NCBI GenBank assembly: GCA_022829145.1
Contig: CM040750.1
Coordinates: forward strand, 6,262,255-6,326,254
Source of the DNA: Albula goreensis
Taxonomy: Eukaryota; Chordata; Actinopteri; Albuliformes; Albulidae
Reading direction: 5' to 3'
DNA length: 64,000 nt
Part shown: positions 14,616 to 40,808 of the stretch, in pieces
How the letters are laid out: each line of letters begins with the position of its first letter
Numbering within the stretch: position 1 is the first letter of the stretch
Notes under the pieces: model-generated
The model's input: only the letters and a program-made list of their open reading frames with translations
Told to the model about the DNA's origin: nothing
Database searches by the model: none
Position numbers and translations under genes: made by a program

Positions 14616-15886
14616 AGTGTATATTGTGTTTCCATGTATGTGTGTGTATGTGTGTGTGTTGTGTATAAATGTGTATGATAAGGATGTGTGTGTGTTTATT
14701 TTGTGTGTTTATAAGTGTGTATTGTGTATAAATGTGTGTATAAGTGTATATTGTGTATAAATTTGTGTGTGGATTTTTATATAAATGTGTGAGTGTGTAA
14801 GTGTGTATTGTGTGTAAATGTGTGCATATAGTGTGTATTGTGTGTAAATGTGTTTGTGTGTGTGCTGCAGGGGCCATTGCAGGCATAGTGGACCAGCCCA
14901 TGCAGAACTTCCAGAGAACGTGGGATTCGCCGGGATCGGCCGGCAGCACGGCCAAAGGAGTCATCTCTGGAGTGGGGAAAGGCATTGTGGGAGTCTTCAC
15001 CAAGCCTATAGGGGGCGCTGCTGAGCTGGTCTCACAGACGGGATACGGTAAGCCTTCAGAGGGTGATTTAAAAGCCCCATCACTGTTTCCAGGCCTGGGG
15101 GCAGGGGTGGGGGGTGTATCTTTTAGTGTTTTGGAAGGCAGGGAAAGGGTGGGGTCACTGTGGGGTAATGCTTTTGTGTTTCTGCTCCTCTAGTCATTAA
15201 AGAGATGAAACTCTCACGATGAGCTGCCATGAGTCTGATTCTAATAGAATTGTCAAAGTGGATTAAGTTTTTCCAGGGCTCACCTCATATATTGTCAGAG
15301 TCAAGAGGCATTGTTATATTAACATGGTTACATTGTTTTCATGTCTACCATTTCTGCGTACCATCTGCCAAGCATCAAACAAATGTTTACCCTGTTAACA
15401 GTGTGTAGGTCATTGGATCCGGGGAGCCCTCTGGATCGCAGCTGATACAGTAATCAGTGCGTGTGATATATGGAGAGACCCGAAAACTGAGGACTTGAAA
15501 GCGGAATAAATCAGTCAGAGCACAGATATCTCCCTTTGGTTTGTGCTTGCCTGGAGGCGGGGTGTTTATTAGCTGCGCGTTTTGTTGTGTGGGGGCGCCG
15601 GACCAGGCTGCTGAAAGACTGTATGACGTATGAGGGCCGGGGTTCTGGAGGTGGTTTGGGTTTTATTTGGTACACTGCGTGCCGAGCGCTAACAGGTCAG
15701 TACTACAGTACATAAATTGCAAATGAAGTGCGCAGCTCCATGTCAGAGCGACGGCTCCCAGGAGTCTGGTATCAATCCCCCAGCTCTCTGCAGGGCCGGG
15801 CTGGGCTGCGCTGGGCTCCTGCTCCCCCTGACTGTTCCAGTTCCGGCAGTTTGAGTGCGTCACCATCATATGCACCCACACACATG

Positions 15887-15917
<31 letters not shown>

Positions 15918-18900
15918 GCACACACACACACACACATACACATACATACATGTACACACACATACACCCTCACATACACACACACTCATGAGCAAACACA
16001 CACACCCTGACATACAGATACACACATGTGCACACGTACAAACACACACATGCACGTTCACTCACACACATGTGCCAACCCATTTTGTGGGGAGATGACA
16101 TCTTCAGCACAGATCTGTGTGCACTTTATGAAGCGTTTTAAGTGCATGACATCAGCACAGCTGGTGTTGCAGTAAGGAGCTGGTGCGATCTGCAGCACAG
16201 AGTGATGGAGTTACTGCGCTGTGTCCCTCTATCAGCACTGGGTCAGGCACACCAGCTGTGTGCCAAGCTCACTGTGGAGTGAGAGTGGGGGTTTACTCTA
16301 GTTTTACTGATTACGAAACTATAACACATAAACATCCTGTACCTTTTAAAACTGTGAATGGATTATGGTTATACTGTCATTTATTTTGACAGTTATCTGA
16401 GAATTGTCTTCATTTATGAATCTACTGTAACCACTTACAAATACAGTGATATTGATCCTGCTGGCTTTATTCAGTGATATCCACCCAGGCCCTGGTCCGT
16501 GATATCTGAGCTGGTCAGTGATATCTACCCTGAATGAAGTTAATGTTCAAACATAAATTTAAATAAATATTGTTTATGTTATACATTTTAGCTGATTTAG
16601 TAAAACTTACAAATAAAGAAGCAACTGCTGTGGCTGTGTGTGTGTGTGTGTGTCTGTGAGGTGAGGTGAGTAATTCCCTTTTGTGTATAATTGTGGGTGT
16701 GCCTGTGAGTCACAGTGTGTGTATGAGACTTTGTTTGTAATAGTGTGTTTGTGAGTGACACTGTGTGTGTATGACTCTGTGTGTTATAGTGTTTGTGAGT
16801 GACAGTGTTTGTAACTCTGTATAATAGTGTGTTTGTCTGTGAGTGACAGTGTGTGTACGACTCTGTGTTTATAATAGTTTGTCTGTGAGTGACAGTGTAT
16901 GTGACTCTGTGTAATAGTGTGTGTGTCTATGAGTGACAGTGTGTGTGACTCCGTGTGTGTAATAGTGTGTGTGTCTGTGAGTGACAGTGTATGTGACTCT
17001 GTGTGTAATAGTGTGTTTGTCTGTGAGTGACAGTGTGTGCGACTGTGTGTAATAGTGTGTATGTCTGTGAGTGACAGTGTGTGCGACTCTGTGTGTACTA
17101 GTGTGTGTCTGAGTGACAGTGTATGTGACTCTGTGTGTAATAGTGTGTGTGTCTGTGAGTGACAGTGTGTGACTCTGTGTGTAATTGTGTGTGTCTGTGT
17201 GTGACAGTGTGTGACTCTGTGTGTGTAATAGTGTGTTTGTCTGTGAGTGACGGTGTGTGTGTGACTCTGTGTGTCTTTGTGTCATTGCAGGCATCCTGCA
17301 TGGGGCCGGTCTCTGGCAGTTGCCGAAGCAGCTGTACCTCCCTGCTGAGGAGAAGTCTGCCCAGGCTCCCAACAGCCACGTCAAATACGTCTGGTAAGAC
17401 CTGGCCAGCTCCACCCCCAGCCCAGTCCCAACCCCGCCTAGCCCTGCATAAGCCCCGACCCCAGCCCCACCTAAGCCAAACCCCAGCCCTGCTTCAGCCC
17501 CGCCCCATCCCAGCCCCACCTAAGCCCTGTCCCAGCCCCACCTAAGCCCCACCCCAGCCCTGCTTCAGCCCCGCCCCATCCCAGCCCCACCTAAGCCCTG
17601 TCCCAGCCCCACCCCAGCCCTGCTTCAGCCCCACCCCATCCCAGCCCCACCTAAGCCCTGTCCCAGCCCCACCCCACCCCAGCCCTGCTTCAGCCCCACC
17701 CCATCCCAGCCCCACCTAAGCCCTGTCCCAGCCCCACCTAAGCCCCACCCCAGCCCTGCTTCAGCCCCGCCCCATCCCAGCCCCACCTAAGCCCTGTCCC
17801 AGCCCCACCTAAGCCCCACCCCAGCCCTGCTTCAGCCCCGCCCCATCCCAGCCCCACCTAAGCCCTGTCCCATCCCCAACTAAGCCCCACCCCAGCCCTG
17901 CTTCAGCCCCGCCCCATCCCAGCCCCACCTAAGCCCTGTCCCATCCCCACCTAAGCCCCACCCCAGCCCCGCCCCATCCCAGCCCCACCTAAGCCCTGTC
18001 CCATCCCCACCTAAGCCACACCCCATCCCTGCCCCAGCCCCACCCCATCCCAGCCCCACATAAGCCCTGCCCCATCTTCGCCTAAGCCACACCCCATCCC
18101 AGCCCCAGCCCCACCTAAGTCCCACCCCAGCCCTGCTCCCAGGGTCTTTGTGCTGTTTGTGCGGGGGTATTTGGCCTGTCTCTGCTTTCAGTGCTGCACT
18201 AGAAAAGGGGTTTTTGTGTGTGTGCTGTGAAAGCATTTAGCCAGCAGGCTGTCTTACCTTTTGCACTATACTATCCAGAGGGGTGGGCGGGGTAGTGTGT
18301 GTGTGTGTGTGTTGTGTTCAGGGGAGGGGGGGTTTCTGCAGTGGCATGTATAGCACACACACCAGGCCAAGAGAGACCCCTCAATCCCACACAGACAGGG
18401 CCTTGAGGAAGGGGAACGTGACCGTGAGAGCGTCCTGTCAGAAAGTGTTTGGGCAGAGTGCAGGGGCGGTGGAGTGAGGAAAGACAGATGCAGGCCGGGT
18501 GAACAGCGGGGCGGGGGGTGTAGCAGAGGCCCCTGGGTCTTCAGCACAGGTAGCGCGTGTCTCTGTCAGCCTCCACACTGAGCAGAGCTCACCAGGGCGG
18601 CTCACCACAGCAACACCACACACAGCCCCGCAATTACCCCACAGTCCTGGGGTTCTGGAGGGCGTCACACTGGACAGGAAAGAGCCAGGAAAAAGCCAGG
18701 CTCAGCAGTGAGCTGCAGCGCGAGTTTGAGCCTGTGGGAGCACGAACACCATGAAAAAACATGCACATACACACACACACACACTGCTGGTGTAGCAGCT
18801 AGAGGTGCATTTAGCTTCAGGCTTGTGTATACATATGTGCCTTTGCAAAACAGCTGACACTGTGTATGTGTCTCTGTGTGTGTGTGTTTGTGTATCACTG

Positions 18901-19576
18901 TGTGCGTGCACTGTCTGTGTGTGTGTGTAGGAAAATGCTGCAGTCTCTGGGCCGGCCGGAGGTGCACATGGCTCTGGAGGTGACAATCGTGAGCGGCTCG
19001 GGTCAGGAGCACGCCGGCTGCCTGCTGCTGACGGGGGAGGTGCTGTTCGTGGTCAGCCTGAGCGAGGACACGCAGCAGCAGGCCTTCCCCATCACCGAGG
19101 TGGAGTGCCAACAGGACGCCGCGCAGGACGGCCTGCTCACCCTCACCCTGCGCCAGCACAGGGTCACCAGTGACAGTGAGGTGAGTGCTGGTGTGACAGT
19201 AACCATGCAGAGACAGAGCTGCTTAGGTCTGCCAGCATGTCTGCCTTGTGTTAGTAACCCTGATTCACACTAACTCACAGTGCGGGTAATGGCCGCAGTG
19301 CTGATGCTGTGTCTCTCTGTCCCGCAGGGTGACGGTGGCCGAGAGAGGCTGTCAGAGCAGCAGTACCGCCGTCTGATGGACTATGTTACCCGCACGTCCC
19401 AGCACCTCTCTCCCTCCAGCTCCGCCCTGCAGCAGCACCCCTCCGTCACACCTGCGGAGCCCCCGCCTGCCGTCACCAAAACCTACCGCTACCTTGTGGA
19501 GCCCGCCTTCGCACGCGTCTTCGTGAGCAAGTTCACCATGGTGAAGAACAAGGCCCTGAGGATTGGATTTCACTGA
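228..19576 (+). CDS. vps13b: vps13b (COH1), 3' part of gene, 16 coding exons
   Basis: Bridge-like lipid transfer protein VPS13B acts at the Golgi and endosomes; its C-terminal part anchors it to membranes. Joining 228-403, 2458-2628, 5243-5450, 6740-6928, 7406-7552, 8151-8431, 8894-9021, 10005-10186, 10832-10950, 11329-12115, 13455-13631, 13911-14081, 14871-15047, 17291-17393, 18931-19180 and 19328-19576 gives about 1,170 residues colinear with the end of vertebrate VPS13B (about 4,000 aa in human). Blocks in order: the adaptor-binding (SHR-BD-like) beta-rich region (exons 3-8), the block with ARLYLEDTFVYYIKTLF (exon 10), the glycine-rich ATG2/VPS13 C-terminal helical region (exons 11-14), and a PH-like end finishing FTMVKNKALRIGFH. 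All junctions agree in phase except exon 9/10. The 5' part lies left of the window. The family is certain; the exon 10 start is not. Confidence 0.95.
1785..1880. repeat. possible dispersed repeat (tggtcctggag type)
   Basis: cctcagccctggtcctggag followed by an A/C-rich body resembles a common fish interspersed repeat. Family and orientation are uncertain. Confidence 0.3.
1881..2410 (+). repeat. minisatellite, about 60-bp unit, about 9 copies
   Basis: Units of the form gggctgtgtagcagggtaga then tggctgtgtttgagtggtgt and a gtgtgt tail repeat in tandem, with two alternating sub-types (gtttgagtgg versus gtttgagctg). The array ends about 50 bases before a vps13b exon. Confidence 0.9.
2458..2628 (+). 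CDS. vps13b: vps13b exon 2 of window
   Basis: Begins by completing the split Arg codon and reads REQEDASQCAVPISSGLIKQ. Donor GACAG|gtactg, phase 2. A minisatellite fills the intron just upstream. Confidence 0.92.
3991..4124 (+). repeat. (GT)n and (CA)n microsatellite pair
   Basis: A (TG)n run of about 56 bases at 3991-4046 is followed by 45 bases of unique sequence and then an (AC)n run. The two runs are complementary and could pair. Confidence 0.9.
5243..5450 (+). CDS. vps13b: vps13b exon 3 of window
   Basis: Acceptor ctccttcag. Encodes QWDSPMQVKLSAWKSG and WDLWLFEGENIVLQIPAGK, a strongly conserved VPS13B block in the adaptor-binding region. Ends NFK|gtgagg in phase 0. The frame stays open past the donor for about 280 bases, but that extension is low-complexity and not conserved. 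Confidence 0.94.
6740..6928 (+). CDS. vps13b: vps13b exon 4 of window
   Basis: 63 whole codons between tccctgcag and CAG|gtgtgt. Reads EAFQIGIYWAHTNTVHKS and VVTLDEEGFVEAEVRLGA, matching the family without gaps. Confidence 0.94.
7309..7362 (+). mobile_element. retroelement 3' tail fragment
   Basis: gatgtaaattttgtcatgcc then aataaagcatgttgaattga resembles the terminal part of fish non-LTR elements that end in an aataaag plus TTGAA-type repeat. Only the tail is present, 40 bases before a vps13b exon's upstream tract. Confidence 0.4.
7406..7552 (+). CDS. vps13b: vps13b exon 5 of window
   Basis: 49 codons, acceptor tcctgcag, donor GACCAG|gtgagc. Contains RHGIQILQIEDRTVLVNNTP, part of the adaptor-binding beta-rich domain. 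Confidence 0.92.
8151..8431 (+). CDS. vps13b: vps13b exon 6 of window
   Basis: Acceptor ctttctccag, donor AGCAG|gtaggc, phase 2. Starts PYDPPASAVFALPPGG and contains WSLPVPIRPDFPRQGVATP. The middle is Gly/Ala/Pro-rich and less conserved than its neighbours. Confidence 0.9.
8894..9021 (+). CDS. vps13b: vps13b exon 7 of window
   Basis: Completes the Arg codon from exon 6 and reads ALVLTYQEHMGVTYLTLNED, a diagnostic VPS13B stretch. Donor AAAG|gtacac, phase 1. Confidence 0.94.
9572..9745 (+). repeat. minisatellite, 30-bp unit, about 6 copies
   Basis: Unit gctcagagtgacacgctgag plus tcacagtcag, regular 30-base spacing, a few substitutions per unit. Lies in a vps13b intron. Confidence 0.85.
10005..10186 (+). 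CDS. vps13b: vps13b exon 8 of window
   Basis: Acceptor gtttcctcag, donor ACACAG|gttccc. Encodes VYCRPLPAASSVHHELYHHF and ends INCPGTQ in phase 0. A (GT)n/(GA)n tract lies within about 120 bases upstream. Confidence 0.92.
10530..10830 (+). repeat. vps13b: GT-rich compound repeat before vps13b exon 9
   Basis: Three larger units containing actgcat.agtcagtctct and tgttgctgatg, each followed by a (GT)n run, stand in tandem directly before the exon 9 acceptor. Confidence 0.8.
10832..10950 (+). CDS. vps13b: vps13b exon 9 of window
   Basis: Acceptor gtctctgcag; reads VVFLSGFGCLYIDVLHHSG and then VITQHH plus two bases of an Arg codon before the canonical donor CACAG|gtacag. That phase (2) does not fit the obvious start of exon 10. 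A weak alternative donor seven bases downstream would restore phase 0. Confidence 0.85.
11329..12115 (+). CDS. vps13b: vps13b exon 10 of window (large exon)
   Basis: About 262 codons, opening DLRSHLAFRVLLSEASLALR and including SLQVDNQLYNRASFHFPVL, ARLYLEDTFVYYIKTLF, LLVSIHASLKLYIASDHTPL and HALAMHYAAGALFRA, all colinear with VPS13B. Donor AGCCG|gtcagt, phase 1. The acceptor ttgcacag at 11328 has a good pyrimidine tract but is out of phase with exon 9 by one base; an upstream acceptor before 11307 fits the phase but adds seven poorly matching residues. Confidence 0.88.
12795..13055 (+). repeat. minisatellite, about 31-bp unit
   Basis: Units of cagtcaaactcactgagtgc plus tgaacac, about eight diverged copies, in the vps13b intron between the large exon and the next. 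Confidence 0.8.
13455..13631 (+). CDS. vps13b: vps13b exon 11 of window
   Basis: Acceptor gtttctgcag, donor TAAAG|gtaacc, phase 1 at both ends. Encodes GWVVGSLEILGSPASLVRSI, FFRLPYEGLTRGPGAFVSG and SRGTTSFVKHISK, near-invariant in vertebrates. Start of the ATG2/VPS13-type C-terminal helical domain. Confidence 0.96.
13911..14081 (+). CDS. vps13b: vps13b exon 12 of window
   Basis: Acceptor cgccctgcag, donor CTGCTGG|gtcagt, phase 1. Encodes TLTSITNLATSLARNMDRLS and EEWRRQLPESLGDGLRQGLS, amphipathic helices of the C-terminal domain. Confidence 0.96.
14145..14169. repeat. perfect inverted repeat (10-bp stem, 5-base loop)
   Basis: ACACTACACT, gctat, AGTGTAGTGT. It starts a region of CACTA/TAGTG-rich simple sequence on alternating strands running to about 14.5 kb. 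Confidence 0.85.
14386..14432 (+). mobile_element. retroelement 3' tail fragment
   Basis: caaattgccccttgggaaca then ataaagactatcaaatcc matches the typical cccttgggaaataaagt(atc)n end of fish LINEs. It lies in a vps13b intron. Confidence 0.45.
14520..14868 (+). repeat. GT/AT-rich simple-repeat intron tract
   Basis: Long runs of tgtgtg with interspersed gtataaatgtgtgt units extend to the acceptor of vps13b exon 13. Confidence 0.85.
14871..15047 (+). CDS. vps13b: vps13b exon 13 of window
   Basis: Acceptor gtgctgcag after 300 bases of GT-rich intron. Encodes AIAGIVDQPMQNFQR and AKGVISGVGKGIVGVFTKP, ending QTGYG. Phase 1 to phase 1, donor ATACG|gtaagc. Confidence 0.96.
15880..16075 (+). repeat. 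(CA)n-rich tract
   Basis: Imperfect (CA)n with cacatgtgcac interruptions in a vps13b intron. Confidence 0.9.
16640..17280 (+). repeat. minisatellite, about 44-bp unit, about 13 copies
   Basis: Unit gtctgtgagtgacagtgtgt plus gtgactctgtgtgtaatagt, repeated up to ten bases before the vps13b exon 14 acceptor. Confidence 0.9.
17291..17393 (+). CDS. vps13b: vps13b exon 14 of window
   Basis: Short exon, acceptor gtcattgcag, donor GTCTG|gtaaga, phase 2. Encodes ILHGAGLWQLPKQLYLP and APNSHVKYV. Minisatellites lie on both sides. Confidence 0.94.
17400..18140 (+). repeat. C-rich minisatellite (cagccccacctaagccctg type)
   Basis: Tandem mixed units of cagccccacctaagccctgt, cagccctgcttcagccccgc and variants begin seven bases after the exon 14 donor. 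The whole tract lacks long G runs on the + strand. Confidence 0.92.
18931..19180 (+). CDS. vps13b: vps13b exon 15 of window
   Basis: Acceptor gtgtgtgtag, unusual in that its upstream tract is GT repeat rather than pyrimidines. Encodes KMLQSLGRPEVHMALEVT, HAGCLLLTGEVLFVVSLSED and TQQQAFPITEVE. Start of the C-terminal PH-like domain. Donor GAG|gtgagt, phase 0. Confidence 0.95.
19328..19576 (+). CDS. vps13b: vps13b last coding exon
   Basis: Acceptor tctgtcccgcag; reads GDGGRERLSEQQYRRLMDYV, then a Ser/Pro linker, then YLVEPAFARVFVSKFTMVKN and KALRIGFH before TGA at 19574-19576. This is the expected VPS13B C-terminus. Confidence 0.96.
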   Translation, partial: GDGGRERLSEQQYRRLMDYVTRTSQHLSPSSSALQQHPSVTPAEPPPAVTKTYRYLVEPAFARVFVSKFTMVKNKALRIGFH

Positions 19577-20790
19577 CACAAACCCACCGTGTGTGTGCGT
19601 GCGTGTACGTACGTGTGTGTGCGTGTGTGTTTGTGTGGTGGGGAGGGGTTTACACACATCTCCTGACGCTCAGTACTCTGTGTTTATCCCCAGTCTTACT
19701 GTCGTCCAGGGGAAATGAAGAATGCATGTTTGGAGTTCATGCAGTAATGACACTCAGAGCAGAGCGCACTACTTACTGGATCAAAGAAGGGAAAGAACTG
19801 TTCACATACACAGGGGGTAAACAAAACAATGGAAATGCTGAACAGAATATGAATATTTATTAAGAGGGACTCCAGCAAACCCCGTGCCTTCAGAACAGCG
19901 TCAGTTTGTGACACTGTTGACACCTTACATGAGTCATTCATGTGACTGTAATATGAGTACCATCTGTGTTTGATATTACATGTAGCTTTAGGACATCACA
20001 CACTGATGTATTTATTCTGTAACTCCGTCATAGCAGAAACTCATCAGTGTTCACAAATATACCATTAGTCATCCACGTTAATTTCCCTGTATTTACTTCA
20101 AAATAGGAGTCCTTTTAATATGGTGTTTCCATTATTTTGTCTACCCCTGTATAGCAGTTACTACTAAACTTTATTTTGTTTGCATTGCTGTTAATGCTTT
20201 CCTATTTGCTCATACTGCCCTGCTAACATTTTGTTGTTGTAAACACTAAGGGATCTGTTGGAACAAATACACCCGAGGCCTACTGTCACCATTTGAGGTG
20301 CCTAAATATGATTTTTTTTTTTGGATAGTTGTGAGACATTGTCATGATTCAGTATTCCTTTATGCAGCGTTTACAGCACATGTGAACAGAAAATAGGCAC
20401 ATTATTTTACAATTCCACACTATGTGCAATATAAACATGTTCTGAAAGACTGGCTTCGTTTGGATCCAAGCTTTAACCAAAATATGTGTGCTTGTTTTCA
20501 TGTTAATGGAAGGTCCGATATGTTGAGCTACAGGGGTTTGGCTTTCACCTTACGACTTTAAGGGGGTTGATACGGTTTTATTTTTTTACATTCACTTCTG
20601 CCAAGTCTGCTCATAGCAAGAGGTTTATATTACTGATGTTACCTTTTTTCAAACCTGTTTAAACAGTCTGTGTAATGTAGGGAACCACATTTTTGTAAAA
20701 CCGTCTGCTTTTAATTTATATATAAATAATAATCAGGTGTAATAATACAGAAATATTTAATTCTAATAAAATATTCATTTAATGTGATTT
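19577..20790 (+). other. vps13b: vps13b 3'UTR (inferred)
   Basis: AT-rich sequence without conserved reading frames follows the vps13b stop. The first 70 bases are a GT-rich tract. The end is inferred from the first clear AATAAA and the poly-T tract just after it. Confidence 0.5.
20765..20770 (+). terminator. vps13b: vps13b polyadenylation signal candidate
   Basis: Canonical AATAAA about 1.19 kb after the stop, followed by AATGTG and a run of T, the usual downstream element. An earlier alternative site cannot be excluded. Confidence 0.45.
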
Positions 20791-22758
20791 TTTTTTTTTT
20801 TTTTACATGTTCCCATGACGTTACACAAGGTTGTTGTAGGAGTTACGATCTCAAAGCACTCATGTTTTCACAGTTGATTTTAGATTTTCTTTGTCCCAAG
20901 GCATCTGAGAAACAGTACTGCATTCCATCCTTTTCTGGGATGTGTTTGTCATTTCTAGAGCTTTTCCAGGAATTCTGCACGATTTGTGGCCGTACATGTT
21001 TTATGTAAATCCAGAAGAATCACAGTCATTATTAACTGACCAGACTGTGAATTTGAAACGTGGGGTCACCACACTCCTCATTCTCATTCAAATTAAATTT
21101 ACTCTTGGGTATTGGGTACGTACTGCTTATGTTATATTCATCACTACACAAAGTATATTAAAAACATTTCTTTGCATTTTTGCAGAGTTTATATGTGGCT
21201 GTCTGCTCTGTAGAGCCCTTGTATAACTGCAGAGAAAGGTGGAGTGCCAACCGGACTCAGTATGAAGATTTCTGTCAGTTTCAGCTGGAAGCCACACGGT
21301 GGCAGCAGAGAGCAGGTTTAAGCTGAGGTGTCCTCAGTGCTGCAGGTCCCTCAGTGCCACACAGACTCTGGGGAGGGAGGAGGGAAACGCATTCTCAGAT
21401 AATACAGGCTGTAGGCTTTCTTTAGCTATGCAGCATCACCACTCTTCTCAATCAACAAGCTTCTGAAAGTCAGCAAAGAATTACCAAGTCTGTTTTTGTG
21501 CATTGTGTGTTAAACATACTTAACAGCTAATAGTGCCAATGCATCATATAACCACAAGAGGGTGCTATAAACTGAATCAACTGCATGCTGGAGAAACAAG
21601 ATTATCTGATGTCCACTTAAACATTTTGCCATTACTGATGAACTTGCTTTACTTCCATGTTTCATATATTAACAGAAATTACAGTAGCTTTCAGTGCTAA
21701 CAGTTTCCAGTTCAGCCCAGTATAATGTTGGAACCTCAAGACTTTTAGATGAGTAAGTCAGTATAGGGACTTGATTAATGTTAACTTTAGGTCTCAACAT
21801 GAACTCAAGTTGTCCTTCATGTTTATTTGAATACATTAGTGACTAAAAGGTCTTGTCTAAGCACTAAAAAGAAGTGCACAGAGTTGGTTATTTCCATACT
21901 GACGTAATCTTCACTGCATTCCAGCAGCCAATAACTGTCTCCATGACACCCGTTTCCCTGGAGACTGAGACAAAAGAATTGGCCTGTCCCATAACATGGT
22001 TCTGTGAGTTCTGAGCGTGCTCAGAGTGGCAGTGACGTTCAAAAGGCAGGCTCATAAAAGTGGGTGCCTAGCTGAGGCTAAGACAGAGTGAGTGCCATCA
22101 GTGCCACAGATGGTATTAGCCATAAGCTAACTCACAGAGGGCCACAGCTGTCATCCTGCCTGCTACATTAGGCTAGCGTACTCCTGCCAAAATTAGCAGA
22201 GGATATGGAGCATAGAGCATACAGTTGGAACAATGGAACTGACAGACAAGAGAAGGCCACTCAGCCTGTCTTAGCTCATTAGCTTGTCTGCAATAATTAC
22301 AGGACATGAGGGAAAAAAACAAGAGGTAAAAGAGTTGTTGAAAAGATGAGTAAGTGCTTGTCTCTTCCCTGGAGAAACTGGTTGTGTTGTGTAAGTGTGG
22401 AGAGTACAGAGGACCCTTCTGTGTGTCGCTGTGTGTGGTAGCGTTCACTTCCTCTCCCTGGCAGGAACTTCCTGCTGAGCTGAGCGCCCCCTGGAGGCCG
22501 CACCTGGCAGACTGTGGCGGGGTGCTGACATCACTGCTGGACGCTCTGAGCACGGGAGGATGGGATGCGCCGCTGGCTGCAGGTGCTGCCTCGGCCCTCC
22601 GACCTCACACTGCGCCTGGAGGAGACTGAGAGAAGGATGACCCATGCCTGAGGCTTAGCTACAGCAAATAACAGCATGTATAAAACACATCTGTTTAAAG
22701 ATGAGTTTATGTTCTGTACAATTACATAAAATGCAAACATCCACATCACATTCACATT
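20791..22758. other. vps13b-rgs22 convergent intergenic region
   Basis: The genes to the left (+) and right (-) converge here. The DNA is AT-rich to about 22.4 kb and holds no exon I can support. The human neighbour cox6c would be expected in this interval but no matching reading frame was recognised. A GC-rich, protein-like patch at 22465-22651 is listed among the findings. Confidence 0.5.
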
Positions 22759-22764
22759 TTTATT
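22759..22764 (-). terminator. rgs22: possible rgs22 polyadenylation signal
   Basis: AATAAA on the minus strand about 690 bases past the candidate stop. No downstream element was judged convincing. Confidence 0.25.
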
Positions 22765-22966
22765 GGGTTTGCACTAAATTTACTTTGTTCTGTAAAGCTT
22801 TAGAACACATACACTCTCACACACACAAGGACATATGCTGTAACTCACAATCATACGCATGTTCATGTAAACACATACTATCCAAGCGCTTGCACACACA
22901 CACACTCATGTACACTTTAACATACAAACACCTTGTTGCTCTCATGTGCTTGCACACTCATTGTGT

Positions 22967-23001
<35 letters not shown>

Positions 23002-23454
23002 CCTGCTGCTCTGGGGGGCTGGAGGCTGCCCCACACAGGCAGTGTGAGCGCTCAGGGAGGGAGGATGACCTCCATCTGTGTGCTGCAGGAAATCTCATCC
23101 TCCCTGCCCATTAAAAAGGCATTTACTCCCTGTCTAATTTAGAGCTGTGTGTCGAGTTACTCTGATGTTTGTTACGGCACATTTACGCCCAATGCTCTCT
23201 CGCTGGCGTGTGTCAGAGCCTGTGCCAGGAGAGACGCTGGATCTTTAATGGGAGAGGAGCAGGGCTGTGAGCAGAGCAGGTGACTCTTGTGCCACTCGGC
23301 TTGGCTCTACCCCGACCCTCTCCTCAGGCCCTGAGCTCCACCCTGGGGTGCCTTTCATAAGGGTCACAGTGGAGAGGTGCTGGAGCCGTTATCCTTTAAA
23401 ACTCCTCCCCGGTTACCTGATTTGAGGAGCAGGATTAAGTTTTTAAAAGACTTT

Positions 23455-40808
<17,354 letters not shown>

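Noticed and set aside
17880..18236. Gly/Trp-rich minus-strand open frame
   Set aside because: Translation of the C-rich minisatellite.
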